Shown here: in pieces, positions 50,042 through 59,035 of the stretch
How the letters are laid out: every line of letters starts with the position of its first letter
Position numbering within the stretch: position 1 is the first letter of the stretch
Source: Haloferula luteola
GTDB taxonomy: Bacteria; Verrucomicrobiota; Verrucomicrobiia; Verrucomicrobiales; Akkermansiaceae
DNA: 64,000 nucleotides
Reading direction: 5' to 3'
Assembly: GCF_014201715.1 (NCBI RefSeq)
Contig: NZ_JACHFD010000008.1
Span: 164,137 to 228,136, forward strand
Notes under the pieces: generated by a model
Seen by the model: the letters and a program-made list of their open reading frames with translations, nothing else
Told to the model about the DNA's origin: nothing
The model's database searches: none
Program-made: the position numbers and the translations under genes

Positions 50042-51457
50042 TCAGGCAGGGAGCATCAACACAGCACGGGTGCCGTGAGGAGTAGCAGGAGAGAGGGTGA
50101 TGCTGCCACCGTGAAGTTCGGCGGCTTCTTTGACCAGAGTGAGACCGAGGCCGGTGCCCTTGCGCGCGTGATTGAGCTGTCGAAGCGAAAAGAAACGTTC
50201 GAAGATACGCTCGCGGGCATAATCAGGGATACCTGGGCCGCGGTCTTCAATGATGAGGGTTAGGGCCTCGGCTCGCTCAAGACGAACGCGAACGGTTTCG
50301 CCCTCAGGAGAGAAGTCGATCGCGTTTTCCAGGAGATTGGTAATCGCAGAGCGCAGGATGAAGGCATCTCCTCGCAGGGGGACGGGGATTTTGGGCAGTT
50401 GGAGGTCGAGTTCCACTCCTGCCAGCTCGGCGATAGGGCGAGCATGATCGATGGCCCGGAGGGTGATTTCTCGAAGATCCACTTCGGTGCTGGCGTCGAG
50501 TCCGCTTCTCCCCTCCAAAGCGGAGAGTTCAAGGAGGCGGTTCAGGAGTCGGTCGGCGCGCAGAGCTTCAGCGCGGATGTTCCCCAGAAAGCGTTCCCGA
50601 TCGACGGCGGGCATGTCTTCGTCGAGGAGCTCGGCGGCACCACGGATCGCCGCCAGCGGGCTCTTCATCTCGTGGGTGAGGGTCTGGACGTATCGTTCGG
50701 CATATTGGCGACCTTCAAGGGCTTCGCGCATCGATTCGAGTGCGCGGGCGAGGGTGTTCACTTCTCGGCCCGCGCCGAGTTGAGGAAGGGCAGGACGCTT
50801 CCCTTCTTCGATGGCCCGAGCGTAGTCGGTGAGCAGCCCGACCGGCCGGTACTGCCAAACAAAGACGGCGGTGACGAAGCAGAGAATGCCAATGCCAATG
50901 AGTCCCGTCCCCCAGAAAATCTCGATGCGGCGACGGTTGACGATAGGAAGAACGTCGGCCTGAGGTTTGCTGAGGCTGAGAACGCCACTGGGATGGAGAG
51001 GATCTCCAATGGGGGCTGCGACAAAGAGCACGGAGGAACTGGAATCTTCTTCGTCGATGCGGCTACTGCGTGCCCCGTATTCGCCTTTGAGGGTGCGAGC
51101 GACATCGTTGAAGGTGGAGTAATCTTTGCCAACATCACGGCCGTCGTGGGAGTCGAAGACGACGATGCCTTCGGCATCGGTGATGAGGCATCCAAGGCCG
51201 ACTTCGGTCTTGAGATGTTCGTAGATCTTAGCCCGGAATTGCCGTTGGTGGGCGGCGTCGAAGGCGTCAGGGAGCGGGCCGGGGTCGAGATCCTGGCCAA
51301 TCATCGCGGCAAGGATCTGAGCGGTGTCGATCATGCTCTCCTCCGTGGCCTGAAAGGTGCGGGGTGCGACTTCGTCGAGTTGAGTTCGCAGGAGAAAATG
51401 GAACCCGGAAATGATGACCAGAATGATGGCGACAAGAATGAGGCGGGTCAGGCGCAT
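50042..51457 (-). CDS. creC: Sensor histidine kinase CreC
   Basis: 471 residues. The sequence follows E. coli CreC closely: TM1 (about 5-23), then VAPRTFQATEESMIDTAQILA, the Cache-like periplasmic region with FDSHDGRDVGKDYSTFNDV and YGARSSR, VLFVAAPI, TM2 (about 180-202), HAMP-like LPQLGAGREVNTLARALESM, the dimerisation His262 in LTHEMKSPLAAIRGAAE, N box NLLENAIDFSP, G1 EDRGPGIPD, F box FERFFSL and G2 GTGLGLTLVKE. In enterobacteria CreBC responds to carbon or fermentation state and to PBP4/peptidoglycan stress. It lies 33 bp downstream of creB. The creD effector gene is absent. Confidence 0.9.
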   Translation of the reverse strand: MRLTRLILVAIILVIISGFHFLLRTQLDEVAPRTFQATEESMIDTAQILAAMIGQDLDPGPLPDAFDAAHQRQFRAKIYEHLKTEVGLGCLITDAEGIVVFDSHDGRDVGKDYSTFNDVARTLKGEYGARSSRIDEEDSSSSVLFVAAPIGDPLHPSGVLSLSKPQADVLPIVNRRRIEIFWGTGLIGIGILCFVTAVFVWQYRPVGLLTDYARAIEEGKRPALPQLGAGREVNTLARALESMREALEGRQYAERYVQTLTHEMKSPLAAIRGAAELLDEDMPAVDRERFLGNIRAEALRADRLLNRLLELSALEGRSGLDASTEVDLREITLRAIDHARPIAELAGVELDLQLPKIPVPLRGDAFILRSAITNLLENAIDFSPEGETVRVRLERAEALTLIIEDRGPGIPDYARERIFERFFSLRQLNHARKGTGLGLTLVKEAAELHGGSITLSPATPHGTRAVLMLPA

Positions 51458-51490
51458 CGGAGGTTGGGAGAGGAATTCAAGGCACCCGAG

Positions 51491-52198
51491 TCAGGGCTGG
51501 TAGGCATAGCCGAGACCGCGGCGGGTCTCGATGAGAGATTCGGCTCCGGGGGACGCATCGCGGAGCTTCGCCCGGATGGTTTTGATATGGGCATCGATGG
51601 TCCGATCGGTGACGGCTCCCGGATCATCCCAGGCCAGATCAAGAAGCTGATCGCGGGTAAAGACGCGATGAGGGCGTTTCAGAAACACGAGCAGTAACTT
51701 GTATTCGTGGGCCGTGAGGTCGAGGGCATCACCATGAAGGAGGACTCGCATGGTCGCTTCATCGTGAGCCAGTGGTGTGGTCGGAGAATGGAGTGGCTCA
51801 AGTTTGAGCGCAGTGGGTCGCTCCTCGCGGCCATGGCTTTCAGTACGGCGGAGGATGGCGCGGACCCTTGCGACGACTTCCCGCGGCGAAAAGGGTTTGG
51901 TGACGTAGTCATCGCCACCGAGTTCAAGGCCGAGGATGCGGTCAATTTCGCCATCGCGGGCAGTAAGGAAGAGGATCGGCACTGAGGAGTCCTCGCGGAG
52001 CTTCTTGCACACTTCGAGGCCGGTCATGTCGGGGAGGCCAATATCGAGGATGATGAAGTCGAATGGCTTTTCCGCGTGAAGGTCGAGAGCTCCTTTCCCC
52101 GTGAGGGAATGGGCAACTTCGAGACATTCGGTTCGCAAGGCATAGACAAGGGTGTCGGCGATGGAGGGTTCGTCTTCAACAAGGAGGATTCGGGGCAT
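51491..52198 (-). CDS. creB: Response regulator CreB
   Basis: 235 residues from the ATG at 52198 (MPRILLVEDEPSIADTLVYAL). The receiver domain has Glu8/Asp9, phosphoacceptor Asp52 in IILDIGLPD, Thr/Ser in LTARDGE and Lys in YVTKPFSPREV. The winged-helix domain (about 135-235) has LTAHEYKLLLVFLKRPHRVF, TRDQLLDLAWDD and RRGLGYAYQP. CreB-specific spacing and the adjacent CreC-like kinase support the name. It probably binds sites before its own operon and possibly before the membrane-protein genes downstream. It is divergent from a GNAT gene. Confidence 0.9.
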   Translation of the reverse strand: MPRILLVEDEPSIADTLVYALRTECLEVAHSLTGKGALDLHAEKPFDFIILDIGLPDMTGLEVCKKLREDSSVPILFLTARDGEIDRILGLELGGDDYVTKPFSPREVVARVRAILRRTESHGREERPTALKLEPLHSPTTPLAHDEATMRVLLHGDALDLTAHEYKLLLVFLKRPHRVFTRDQLLDLAWDDPGAVTDRTIDAHIKTIRAKLRDASPGAESLIETRRGLGYAYQP

Positions 52199-52345
52199 GG
52201 CGGCAGGGAGTGAATCGACAAAAGCAGGCCGGAGGTGGGTGAAGGAATGATGAACGCCCCGGGAATTCGGCGAGAGCATGACGGGTGGGATTCGACCCGC
52301 CAAGCCGCCGTTGCGCGAGGGTGGAGGTCTCGCGTAGGGTTGGGC
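52199..52345. promoter_or_regulatory. Divergent region, creB versus GNAT gene
   Basis: 147 bp that must contain the creBC promoter and probably one for the GNAT gene. I looked for a Cre-tag direct repeat (TTCAC-N6-TTCAC) and did not find a convincing one; a single TTCAC reads on the minus strand (GTGAA at 52239-52243). Confidence 0.3.
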
Positions 52346-52933
52346 ATGATTGAGACGGTGCTGGCTGACGGAGAAGCGGTAGTGGTCCGCCCGCTGGGTT
52401 TGGCGGACCGTGGCGCCTTGGCAGAGGGATATCGAAGGCTTTCGCCCGAGTCTCGATATCAGCGGTTTTGGGTGCGGACCGGGGAAATCATTGGCGATCG
52501 AATGTTGAATCGCCTATTGATGCAAGATCCTGGAAATCATGCGTTGTGGGCGGTGATGGATGGGGCGAGGGAATATCCGGGGGTCGGCGCTGCGAGCTTT
52601 TGGAGATCGTCCGAAGATCCCGAAGAGGCCGAGTTTTCCTGTACGGTGCTCGATGCTGATCAGCGGCGGGGTGTCGGCACCTTGCTTCTGGCGGTCCTTT
52701 GGCTGGAGGCGAGAAAGGTAGGCATTCGCCGGTTCATTGGCTATACGATGCCTGAGAATGTGTCGGCCATCCGTTGGATGAGGGATACGGGGGCTGAAGC
52801 TGAGTGGGATGGCTACAAGGTGATCTTCCGGTGGTATCTGGAGTCGCTGGATGCGATTCCGCCGACGGATGCGGGAATTGCTCTTGCCGAACGCCTTGCG
52901 GAGTTTAGCGAAGCCTTGTGGCAGGGGGCGTGA
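52346..52933 (+). CDS. GNAT-family acetyltransferase
   Basis: 195 residues. The ATG at 52346 (MIETVLADGEAVVVRPLG) is preferred over an in-frame ATG far upstream, because the protein then starts at the first GNAT beta strand. Acetyl-CoA binding motif A is AEFSCTVLDADQRRGVGTLLLAVLWLEARKVG (about 92-123), with the Q/RxxGxG loop. YRRLSPESRYQRFW (about 31-44) is a motif shared with the GNATs fused to acyl-CoA synthetases or regulating metabolic enzymes by lysine acetylation (Pat-like). The substrate could therefore be a protein Lys. It is followed after 101 bp by a carboxyltransferase gene. Confidence 0.85.
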   Translation: MIETVLADGEAVVVRPLGLADRGALAEGYRRLSPESRYQRFWVRTGEIIGDRMLNRLLMQDPGNHALWAVMDGAREYPGVGAASFWRSSEDPEEAEFSCTVLDADQRRGVGTLLLAVLWLEARKVGIRRFIGYTMPENVSAIRWMRDTGAEAEWDGYKVIFRWYLESLDAIPPTDAGIALAERLAEFSEALWQGA

Positions 52934-53034
52934 CTCAGGATCGAGACCGGTGATGGGAAATGCGCAGCATCGGGCAAGTCCGGTGAAGCAAATCGGATTG
53001 AGGAGGACTCCGAAGGTTTTAGTGTGGGAACGCC

Positions 53035-54525
53035 ATGCAAGGGAGCGTCGTTTTCAACAATACCGTCCTGCGTGACGGTCACCAAAGTCTCGCGGCTACG
53101 CGGATGCGGACGGAGCAAATGCTGCCTGCCCTGGACGACCTCGATGCGGTCGGATTCGGGGCCCTCGAAACGTGGGGAGGTGCTACGATTGATGCCGGAT
53201 TGCGTTTTCTCGACGAGTTCCCCTTTGACCGTCTGGACCGGCTCAAGGAGGGAACGCCCAAGACGCCCCACATGATGTTGCTGCGGGGGCAGAACATCGT
53301 TCAGTATGCCCATTTTCCGGATGATGTGGTCGAAGCCTTTGTGGCGCGTTCCGCAGCCCATGGCATGGATGTGTTTCGAATCTTCGATGCTTTGAACGAT
53401 GTCCGAAATCTGCGAGCAGCGGTCAGGGCCGTCAAAAAGGTCGGGAAGCACGCCCAGGGGACCATTTGTTACACGACCAGCCCGGTTCACACGGTTGAGA
53501 ACTTTGTGAAGTTGGGCGAAGAATTGGAGCGCATAGGATGCGACTCAATTTGTGTGAAGGATATGGCAGGATTGATTCCGCCTCATCGGGTGCGGCAGAT
53601 CGTGGAGGGTCTCAAACAGAAGGTGAAGCTTCCGATCTGGCTGCATACCCACGAGACGGCGGGACTTGGTGCGGCAGCCTACTTCGCAGGGATCGAAGCT
53701 GGGGCGGATGCCGTGGACTGCTCGATTGTTCCTTTTGCCAATGGAACCTCCCAGCCGGACACCGTGCGAATGCTCAGTGTTCTGGACAGTCATCCGAGGA
53801 AGCCGGATTACGATCTCGAGCGCCTCGTTCGATTGCGCGGCCACTTCGAAAAGATTTACGCGGAACTGGGCGAGTACACGCAACACCGCAACGAGGTGGT
53901 GGATAGCGATGCATTGACCTTCCAGGTGCCAGGTGGGATGCTTTCAAACTTCCGGAATCAGCTTCGGGAGCAAAAAATGGAGGATCGATTCGAGGAGGTT
54001 TTCGCAGAGATTCCCGTGGTGAGGGAAGCCCTTGGATGGATTCCTTTGGTCACGCCAACGTCTCAGATCGTCGGTGTGCAGGCGATGCTTAATGTGAAGT
54101 TTGGGCGTTGGAAAAACTTCACACCACAGGCCATGGATATTGCCCTGGGCTATTATGGAACCCCTCCCGCAGAAGTGGATCCAGAGGTTCAAAAGCTGGC
54201 TGCGGAAAAATCAGGAAAAGACCCGATCGATGTGCGCCCTGCAGACCTTCAGGAACCGCGCATGGAACGTCTCCGGGAAGAACTCAAGGCAGCCGGTCTT
54301 CCTGATGACGATGAGCATTGCGTGATTCACGCCATGTTTCCGCAGGAGTTGAAAAAGTACTACCAACGCAAGAATGCGCCGGCGGCGTCCGCACCGGTGC
54401 GCGCACCGCGTCCCGTCCCGTCCCCAGTGGCGACGATTCCGGTGGCGGCCTCCGGATCGAGAAAAGCCATGCGGATGGTCATCGATGGAAAGCCCGTGGA
54501 AGCTGTGGTGGAGGAGTTGGCGTGA
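53035..54525 (+). CDS. OadA/PycB-type carboxyltransferase lacking the biotin domain
   Basis: 496 residues. The TIM-barrel carboxyltransferase is intact: TVLRDGHQSL with metal ligand Asp14, the carbamylated Lys175 in CVKDMAGL, and metal ligands His204 and His206 in WLHTHETAGLG. The PYC_OADA domain follows (about 300-450; VPGGMLSNFRNQL, PTSQIVGVQAMLNV). It then runs through a Pro/Ala-rich linker (about 455-475) and stops after MRMVIDGKPVEAVVEELA, the first strand of a biotinyl domain, with no AMKM sequence. Normal oxaloacetate decarboxylase alpha or PycB continues about 70 residues. It may use a separate biotin carrier protein, or be truncated. No other carboxylase subunit is adjacent. Confidence 0.88.
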   Translation: MQGSVVFNNTVLRDGHQSLAATRMRTEQMLPALDDLDAVGFGALETWGGATIDAGLRFLDEFPFDRLDRLKEGTPKTPHMMLLRGQNIVQYAHFPDDVVEAFVARSAAHGMDVFRIFDALNDVRNLRAAVRAVKKVGKHAQGTICYTTSPVHTVENFVKLGEELERIGCDSICVKDMAGLIPPHRVRQIVEGLKQKVKLPIWLHTHETAGLGAAAYFAGIEAGADAVDCSIVPFANGTSQPDTVRMLSVLDSHPRKPDYDLERLVRLRGHFEKIYAELGEYTQHRNEVVDSDALTFQVPGGMLSNFRNQLREQKMEDRFEEVFAEIPVVREALGWIPLVTPTSQIVGVQAMLNVKFGRWKNFTPQAMDIALGYYGTPPAEVDPEVQKLAAEKSGKDPIDVRPADLQEPRMERLREELKAAGLPDDDEHCVIHAMFPQELKKYYQRKNAPAASAPVRAPRPVPSPVATIPVAASGSRKAMRMVIDGKPVEAVVEELA

Positions 54526-54543
54526 TCCGGATGGCTTTCAGCA

Positions 54544-55368
54544 TTATTCGAATCGCCAGGTGATGCCGGCATGGAGGCTGCCGCCCTCGCCGGCCGATCC
54601 TAGGCCATGGCCATATCCAAGGCGCAAGCCAAGATCGTGGCGGGGCATATAGATCCAACTGGCAACGACCTGGTGATCTCCATGAACATTGAAGTCGCCC
54701 ATGCATTCGAGGCCGACGCCCCAATGATGATGAAATTCGTGGCGAAGTCCCACGGCATATCCCAAGCCCATTTCACTCGATGAAGTGCCGGCTACCACAA
54801 AGTTGGCGACCGCTCGGGTGGATTCCGAGACGGACCATTCCAAGATGATGCGCGATTGGAAATAGTCCTCGTCATGAAGGTGGATGGTCGATGAGGAGGC
54901 GGAGGGCCACGAGATTTGCGTGGGGGTGACGACGGGATCGGGTGGGGCGTCAGGATTGAAAGTTTTCATTGAGCGGTGGGAGTGGTGGTGGCCCCCATGC
55001 TGAGAGTTGCTCGTGAAAGACGATGAAGGTTGGCGCGAGCCATCATCGAAGTGGTAGGAGACCGATGCTCCCAGCCGCCAGGAGCGGTGAGCCAACGGAG
55101 CCGACCATTGAAGCATTGGGGTGAGTCCCTGGGTGTGAAAAGAACCCTGATCCGTCCAATCGATGCCGCATCCAGCGGCGAAGCCACTTCCTAATCCTGC
55201 AAGGAATCCTGATTCGAGGGAGAAGTCCTGCTCGGCGATCGAACTGGTCGCGTAGACGGTAGCTCCTCCAGAGCTGGGGACGCGGGCATCCAGATTCAGA
55301 AAGAAATCCTGCCCGTGGTGGGCAAGCGCGACGGCAGGGAGGGATAGAAATAGAGGAATGAATTTCAT
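54544..55368 (-). CDS. His-rich outer-membrane beta-barrel-like protein
   Basis: 274 residues with a signal peptide (MKFIPLFLSLPAVALA). The rest alternates as in a transmembrane beta barrel and ends with an aromatic residue pattern (HAGITWRFE) typical of outer-membrane proteins. Histidines are abundant: HHGQDF at the mature N-terminus, SQHGGHHHSHRS (about 122-133) in a likely external loop, HLHDEDY and HEFHHHWG. This could bind a transition metal. It lies 6 bp after the propeller/di-haem gene and is very likely in the same transcript. Confidence 0.7.
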   Translation of the reverse strand: MKFIPLFLSLPAVALAHHGQDFFLNLDARVPSSGGATVYATSSIAEQDFSLESGFLAGLGSGFAAGCGIDWTDQGSFHTQGLTPMLQWSAPLAHRSWRLGASVSYHFDDGSRQPSSSFTSNSQHGGHHHSHRSMKTFNPDAPPDPVVTPTQISWPSASSSTIHLHDEDYFQSRIILEWSVSESTRAVANFVVAGTSSSEMGLGYAVGLRHEFHHHWGVGLECMGDFNVHGDHQVVASWIYMPRHDLGLRLGYGHGLGSAGEGGSLHAGITWRFE

Positions 55369-55374
55369 GGCGTC

Positions 55375-58008
55375 TTACCAAGTACGACGGAGGCGGTAGA
55401 AATGCCGTCGGCTTCCGGTTCGATCAATGGGAAGGATGGACTCTAAGTTTTGCTGAGTGGCTTCTCCGGGAGCCGGCAACCACGGCCCGTCGAGGGATCC
55501 CGAACTCTCCGGAAACCAATCGATTCCGGTCCATTTCAGAGACAGATTTCCCGCATCGCGGAGGAGGAAGGGTACGGGTGCTTTTTCGTCGGAATCGACC
55601 ACGCCATTTCCGTTGCGGTCGTCGCTGCGGCGATGGAGTTCTTCGAGGGGAATCCCTGAAAATGTGAGGGCATCTCCAGGTTGAAGAAGATCAAGGAGAG
55701 CCGCGCGGTCGAGGGGATGGCCCGGACTGACGTAAGTGGAGCTGTCTGGATCCCAGCGGAAGCTCTGTTTGATTCCGCCGACGCGGCCCCAGGCGACGAG
55801 TCCATTCCATTCGTAGCCTGCTTGCGTTTCAAGAAGGGCGAGCTGGGTCAAAAGATCCGCACTGCTTCTTCGCTGGGAGTTAAGGGTAAGGTCGTATCCA
55901 ACGACGGGAGCCGTACCTGTATCGTAGGACAAAATAAAAGCCTTGAGGTTGGCAAGGTTGGCGCGCTTGGCAGCCGTCATCGGGGGCTTGTCGAGTTGAT
56001 CAAGTGAGTAGGGGTGCACAATAGGGAGGACCGATCCCGAGCCGTCGGGACCTAGGCCAAATCCGGCAAGGGATTGGGCTCCCGCTGTGGGATCGAATTG
56101 GCCCGCTCGCTGGTGAACCAAGCGCAGAGGAGGATTCTTGATCGGCTGCAGGCGCCCGACGCTGGGTGCAAAATCGAGATTCTGATCGGTGCCAGCGTTG
56201 TAGTCGTGGCAGACAATGCAGTGGCTGAGCAGATGGTCATTGAAGACCGTGAGGCCTTTGGTGGCGTCCCCTGCGGGGAGATCGCTGCGCAGGCTCCTAT
56301 CCAGATTGCGATGAGGATTAGGATGGAGGAGAATTGACATCAGGTAGGAGGCCAGATCGTCCATCGTTTCGTCCGACTGGAGCACTCCTCCCATGAGATG
56401 AGGAAACGTGGGATTGAAGGATTGGATGGAGGGCTTGTCTCCACGCCAATGGAATTTGGTGGTGATCGCTGCTGCAGGCCGGGTGGAGCCATCGGTAGGA
56501 TCCGTAGATTTGGCGTCATTGAGGGAAAGGCCGCGAAGGGTTTGAGTGAGGAGGGGGCCTTTCATGGGATGGAGTTGACGATTCACGAGGGTGAAATCGT
56601 GGGCAGAGAGGTCGCCTCCGATCACTTCAACCATGCTGCCTCCGGGGTCTCCAAGGTCCCAAGCGAGGCCATCGCGGTCCGCATCGAGATGGCAGGTGGC
56701 GCAGGAAATGGTGCCATTGCCGGAAAGGCGGGCATCGTAGAGAACTCCTCGGCCTCTCCGCAGGTCTGGGGGCATCGGGTCGTAGGTGCCGATCCCGGTT
56801 TCCGATAGGAGATCCCCGCTGAGGGTATCGACGGTGACGAGAGTGTCGGAGATTTTGTTCAGCACGTACAGGCGTCCTTCTCCGAGGGCGAGGCCTCGCG
56901 GCCCTCGCATCCCTTCCGCGCCGAGGCCGGCTGGGCGCACATCGATGCGTCGAAGGATGCTGCCGGTTGCGGTTTCGAACTCCGCAACCCGGTCAGAGTT
57001 GAAGGCGGCGAGCCAACAACGAGACCCATCGGAATTGAAGACGAGATCGGTCGGTTGGGCGAGGGCTAGGGCAATGCTGGTGGGATCCGGGGAGGTGCGC
57101 CGGACGAGACCGGGGTTGAGATCGTAGGAAGTGACGATGTCGTTCGTGAGGTCGATTCGACTGAGCCGGTGTCGGGCAAACTCTCCATTCAGCTCGGGTT
57201 CAAAGCGGGTCAGGTTGAGGGCTTCGGTGTTGGCGCACCACAGGGATCCATCGGGATGAACTGCAAGACTGAACAGGTGGGTGCCCACTCCAGAGATCCA
57301 GCGTTGGAGAGTCAGAGTGCTGGTGTCGACGACGGCGATGTCGTGATCGAGCACGGTCCACGAGACGCGCGAGTCGTCAGCGGAAACAATCAAGCCGGTC
57401 TGAGGTGCGGCTGGAAGTTCGGGATCGGTCGGCGCGGGTGGCGCAGGCGCAAGCGATGGGGCAAGGATGGTGGTGCGGTTTCCTGAAAGCAGAGACGCGA
57501 CGTAGAGCTGGCTGCCATCAGCGCTCACGGCGAGGGCTCGGGGAAGCAATCCATCCACGGGCAACTCACCGATGGGGACCCGTGTGGTGGCGTCGAAAGC
57601 CACCACACGGGCGTTGCGAGAGCAGGAGACGAAAGCTTTCCCCCCGGCGAAGACGAGGTCTGCGGGTTCGTCCGGCACGCGCAAGGTGTCGATGATGATG
57701 CCTTGGCTTAGAGAGATGACGGAAATCGAGTCGGAGAGTTCATGGATCACCCATGCTTCATCATCGGTGCGGGCGCGGACGGTGACTGGCGCGGTCGAGA
57801 CCGGAATTTCCGCGATCAAAAGGGGGGTCGCGCGAGGAGGAGACCCGACGTCGAAGACGGAGAGAGTGTGAGTGGTGGAGTTCAAGGCGAGCAGTCGCCG
57901 ACCATTAGGAGTGAGTTCGACGGGGTGCTGTTGCCGGGCTTCAAACTGGGTGAACCCCCGTGCGGCAAGGGAGAGGACGAGGCAAAAGAGAATCTGACGG
58001 AGGAGCAT
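55375..58008 (-). CDS. Beta-propeller/di-haem cytochrome c (MauG/CCP-like) protein
   Basis: 877 residues. The ATG at 58008 gives the signal peptide (MLLRQILFCLVLSLAARGFT). A YVTN-type seven-bladed propeller covers about 25-420 (ALAVSADGSQLYVAS, GPRGLALGEGRLYVLN). Two haem c sites follow, CATCH (about 436) and CIVCH (about 597). Between them are the cytochrome c peroxidase-like segments HPMKGPLLTQTLRGL and FHWRGDKPS. The C-terminus has the Ig-like module (SSGSLDGPWLPAPG, ending HFYRLRRTW). Periplasmic or surface redox protein, possibly oxidising a partner protein as MauG-like enzymes do. It sits between a PEP-CTERM protein gene and a His-rich barrel gene in one operon. Confidence 0.85.
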   Translation of the reverse strand: MLLRQILFCLVLSLAARGFTQFEARQQHPVELTPNGRRLLALNSTTHTLSVFDVGSPPRATPLLIAEIPVSTAPVTVRARTDDEAWVIHELSDSISVISLSQGIIIDTLRVPDEPADLVFAGGKAFVSCSRNARVVAFDATTRVPIGELPVDGLLPRALAVSADGSQLYVASLLSGNRTTILAPSLAPAPPAPTDPELPAAPQTGLIVSADDSRVSWTVLDHDIAVVDTSTLTLQRWISGVGTHLFSLAVHPDGSLWCANTEALNLTRFEPELNGEFARHRLSRIDLTNDIVTSYDLNPGLVRRTSPDPTSIALALAQPTDLVFNSDGSRCWLAAFNSDRVAEFETATGSILRRIDVRPAGLGAEGMRGPRGLALGEGRLYVLNKISDTLVTVDTLSGDLLSETGIGTYDPMPPDLRRGRGVLYDARLSGNGTISCATCHLDADRDGLAWDLGDPGGSMVEVIGGDLSAHDFTLVNRQLHPMKGPLLTQTLRGLSLNDAKSTDPTDGSTRPAAAITTKFHWRGDKPSIQSFNPTFPHLMGGVLQSDETMDDLASYLMSILLHPNPHRNLDRSLRSDLPAGDATKGLTVFNDHLLSHCIVCHDYNAGTDQNLDFAPSVGRLQPIKNPPLRLVHQRAGQFDPTAGAQSLAGFGLGPDGSGSVLPIVHPYSLDQLDKPPMTAAKRANLANLKAFILSYDTGTAPVVGYDLTLNSQRRSSADLLTQLALLETQAGYEWNGLVAWGRVGGIKQSFRWDPDSSTYVSPGHPLDRAALLDLLQPGDALTFSGIPLEELHRRSDDRNGNGVVDSDEKAPVPFLLRDAGNLSLKWTGIDWFPESSGSLDGPWLPAPGEATQQNLESILPIDRTGSRRHFYRLRRTW

Positions 58009-58078
58009 GGCCTTGGAGGGCGAGGCCCCACGGAAGCGGATTGCTTCCATGGGGCGCTGAACCAGGGGTGTTGGGGAT

Positions 58079-58783
58079 TCAGCGTTGGCGACGCAGCAGC
58101 GCCAAGCCGGTCAATGCGCCTAGGAGCAAGGCCGATGGCTCGGGAACGGTGGCGAATGCGATCTGGTACACCTTGTCGGAGGGTGCCAAGTTGGCATCAG
58201 CACCGTTGCCGACGGCGATGGTGTAACGACCGGGTTCGAGATCGACCCAGCCCGTGACGGTGTTGTCTTCTGCCGAGAAGGCGTGGAATACATAGATCAA
58301 GCCGGGGCTACCATCCGTGCCATTGTTGTCCCAGGCGTCATTGAGGGCGATCAAGTTGCCCCCGTCATTCGAATAGGAGTGGAGGGAACTCGGGGCGTCC
58401 TCGACCGACTCTCCTGCATAAATGACGAATCCGGGATGGGCAGAAGACAGGGCCGTGGTCTCGTCAAATCCAGTGCTGGTCATGGTTTGTACCACGTCCA
58501 GGGAGATGGTGACCTCCAGTCGTGTGGCCTCGGTGATTTCGATGAGATACCAGGTCGAAGCGTGGCCCCAGCCCCGGCTGGGATCCTTGGAGGGGTCGAG
58601 ATTGACATAGCTCCATCCTCCCACGCTGGTCACGCTGGACCAGGAGTCATTGACGTCGAGAGTGACGAGAAGTTCGTAGGGAAAGGCGGTGCCATCGGTA
58701 CCAGGATTGACGTAACTGGTGTCGATGGTGGCTGCGGAGCTCAGGGACAGGGTCGAGAGAAGTATGGGAAAGAAAGTTTTCAT
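58079..58783 (-). CDS. PEP-CTERM surface protein
   Basis: 234 residues from the ATG at 58783, with a signal peptide (MKTFFPILLSTLSLSSAA). The ectodomain is a beta sandwich rich in Trp and Asp (VNDSWSSVTSVGGWSYVNLD, GWGHASTWYLIEIT, GWVDLEPGRYTIAVGNG). The tail VPEPSALLLGALTGLALLRRQR is a full PEP-CTERM signal. Exosortase-dependent surface display is expected. It is first in an operon with the propeller/di-haem protein (70-bp gap) and the His-rich barrel. That gives the combination of exposed protein, periplasmic peroxidase-like protein and barrel. Its own function is unknown. Confidence 0.88.
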   Translation of the reverse strand: MKTFFPILLSTLSLSSAATIDTSYVNPGTDGTAFPYELLVTLDVNDSWSSVTSVGGWSYVNLDPSKDPSRGWGHASTWYLIEITEATRLEVTISLDVVQTMTSTGFDETTALSSAHPGFVIYAGESVEDAPSSLHSYSNDGGNLIALNDAWDNNGTDGSPGLIYVFHAFSAEDNTVTGWVDLEPGRYTIAVGNGADANLAPSDKVYQIAFATVPEPSALLLGALTGLALLRRQR

Positions 58784-59035
58784 CCAATTTTGATCAAAGT
58801 ACAGGTTAGGGTGGCGCGGCGGTCCGCCGCAGCCATGCAGGGTGGTAGGTGTCCTCATGGCGGCGCACCCGCGAAGCGCGGACGTGCATGGGGATTCACC
58901 CGGTGCCGGGCTCTCAAAGGAGGCATCGGCGTGGCGTCTTTGATTTCCCGAAACCTTCGGCTGTAGAAGCCGAGGATGAGAGTGCCAGGGTTGGATCCGG
59001 GCACATCAGTGCACCGGTGGTGGGCGGTCAGGAAA
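58784..59035. other. Non-coding gap upstream of the PEP-CTERM operon
   Basis: 252 bp without a gene. It should hold the PEP-CTERM operon promoter. Visible structure: a short hairpin TCGGCT/AGCCGA at about 58962-58978, which may stop transcription from the gene ending at 59036, and the small palindrome CCCGGTGCCGGG near 58900. Nothing else is recognised. Confidence 0.4.
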
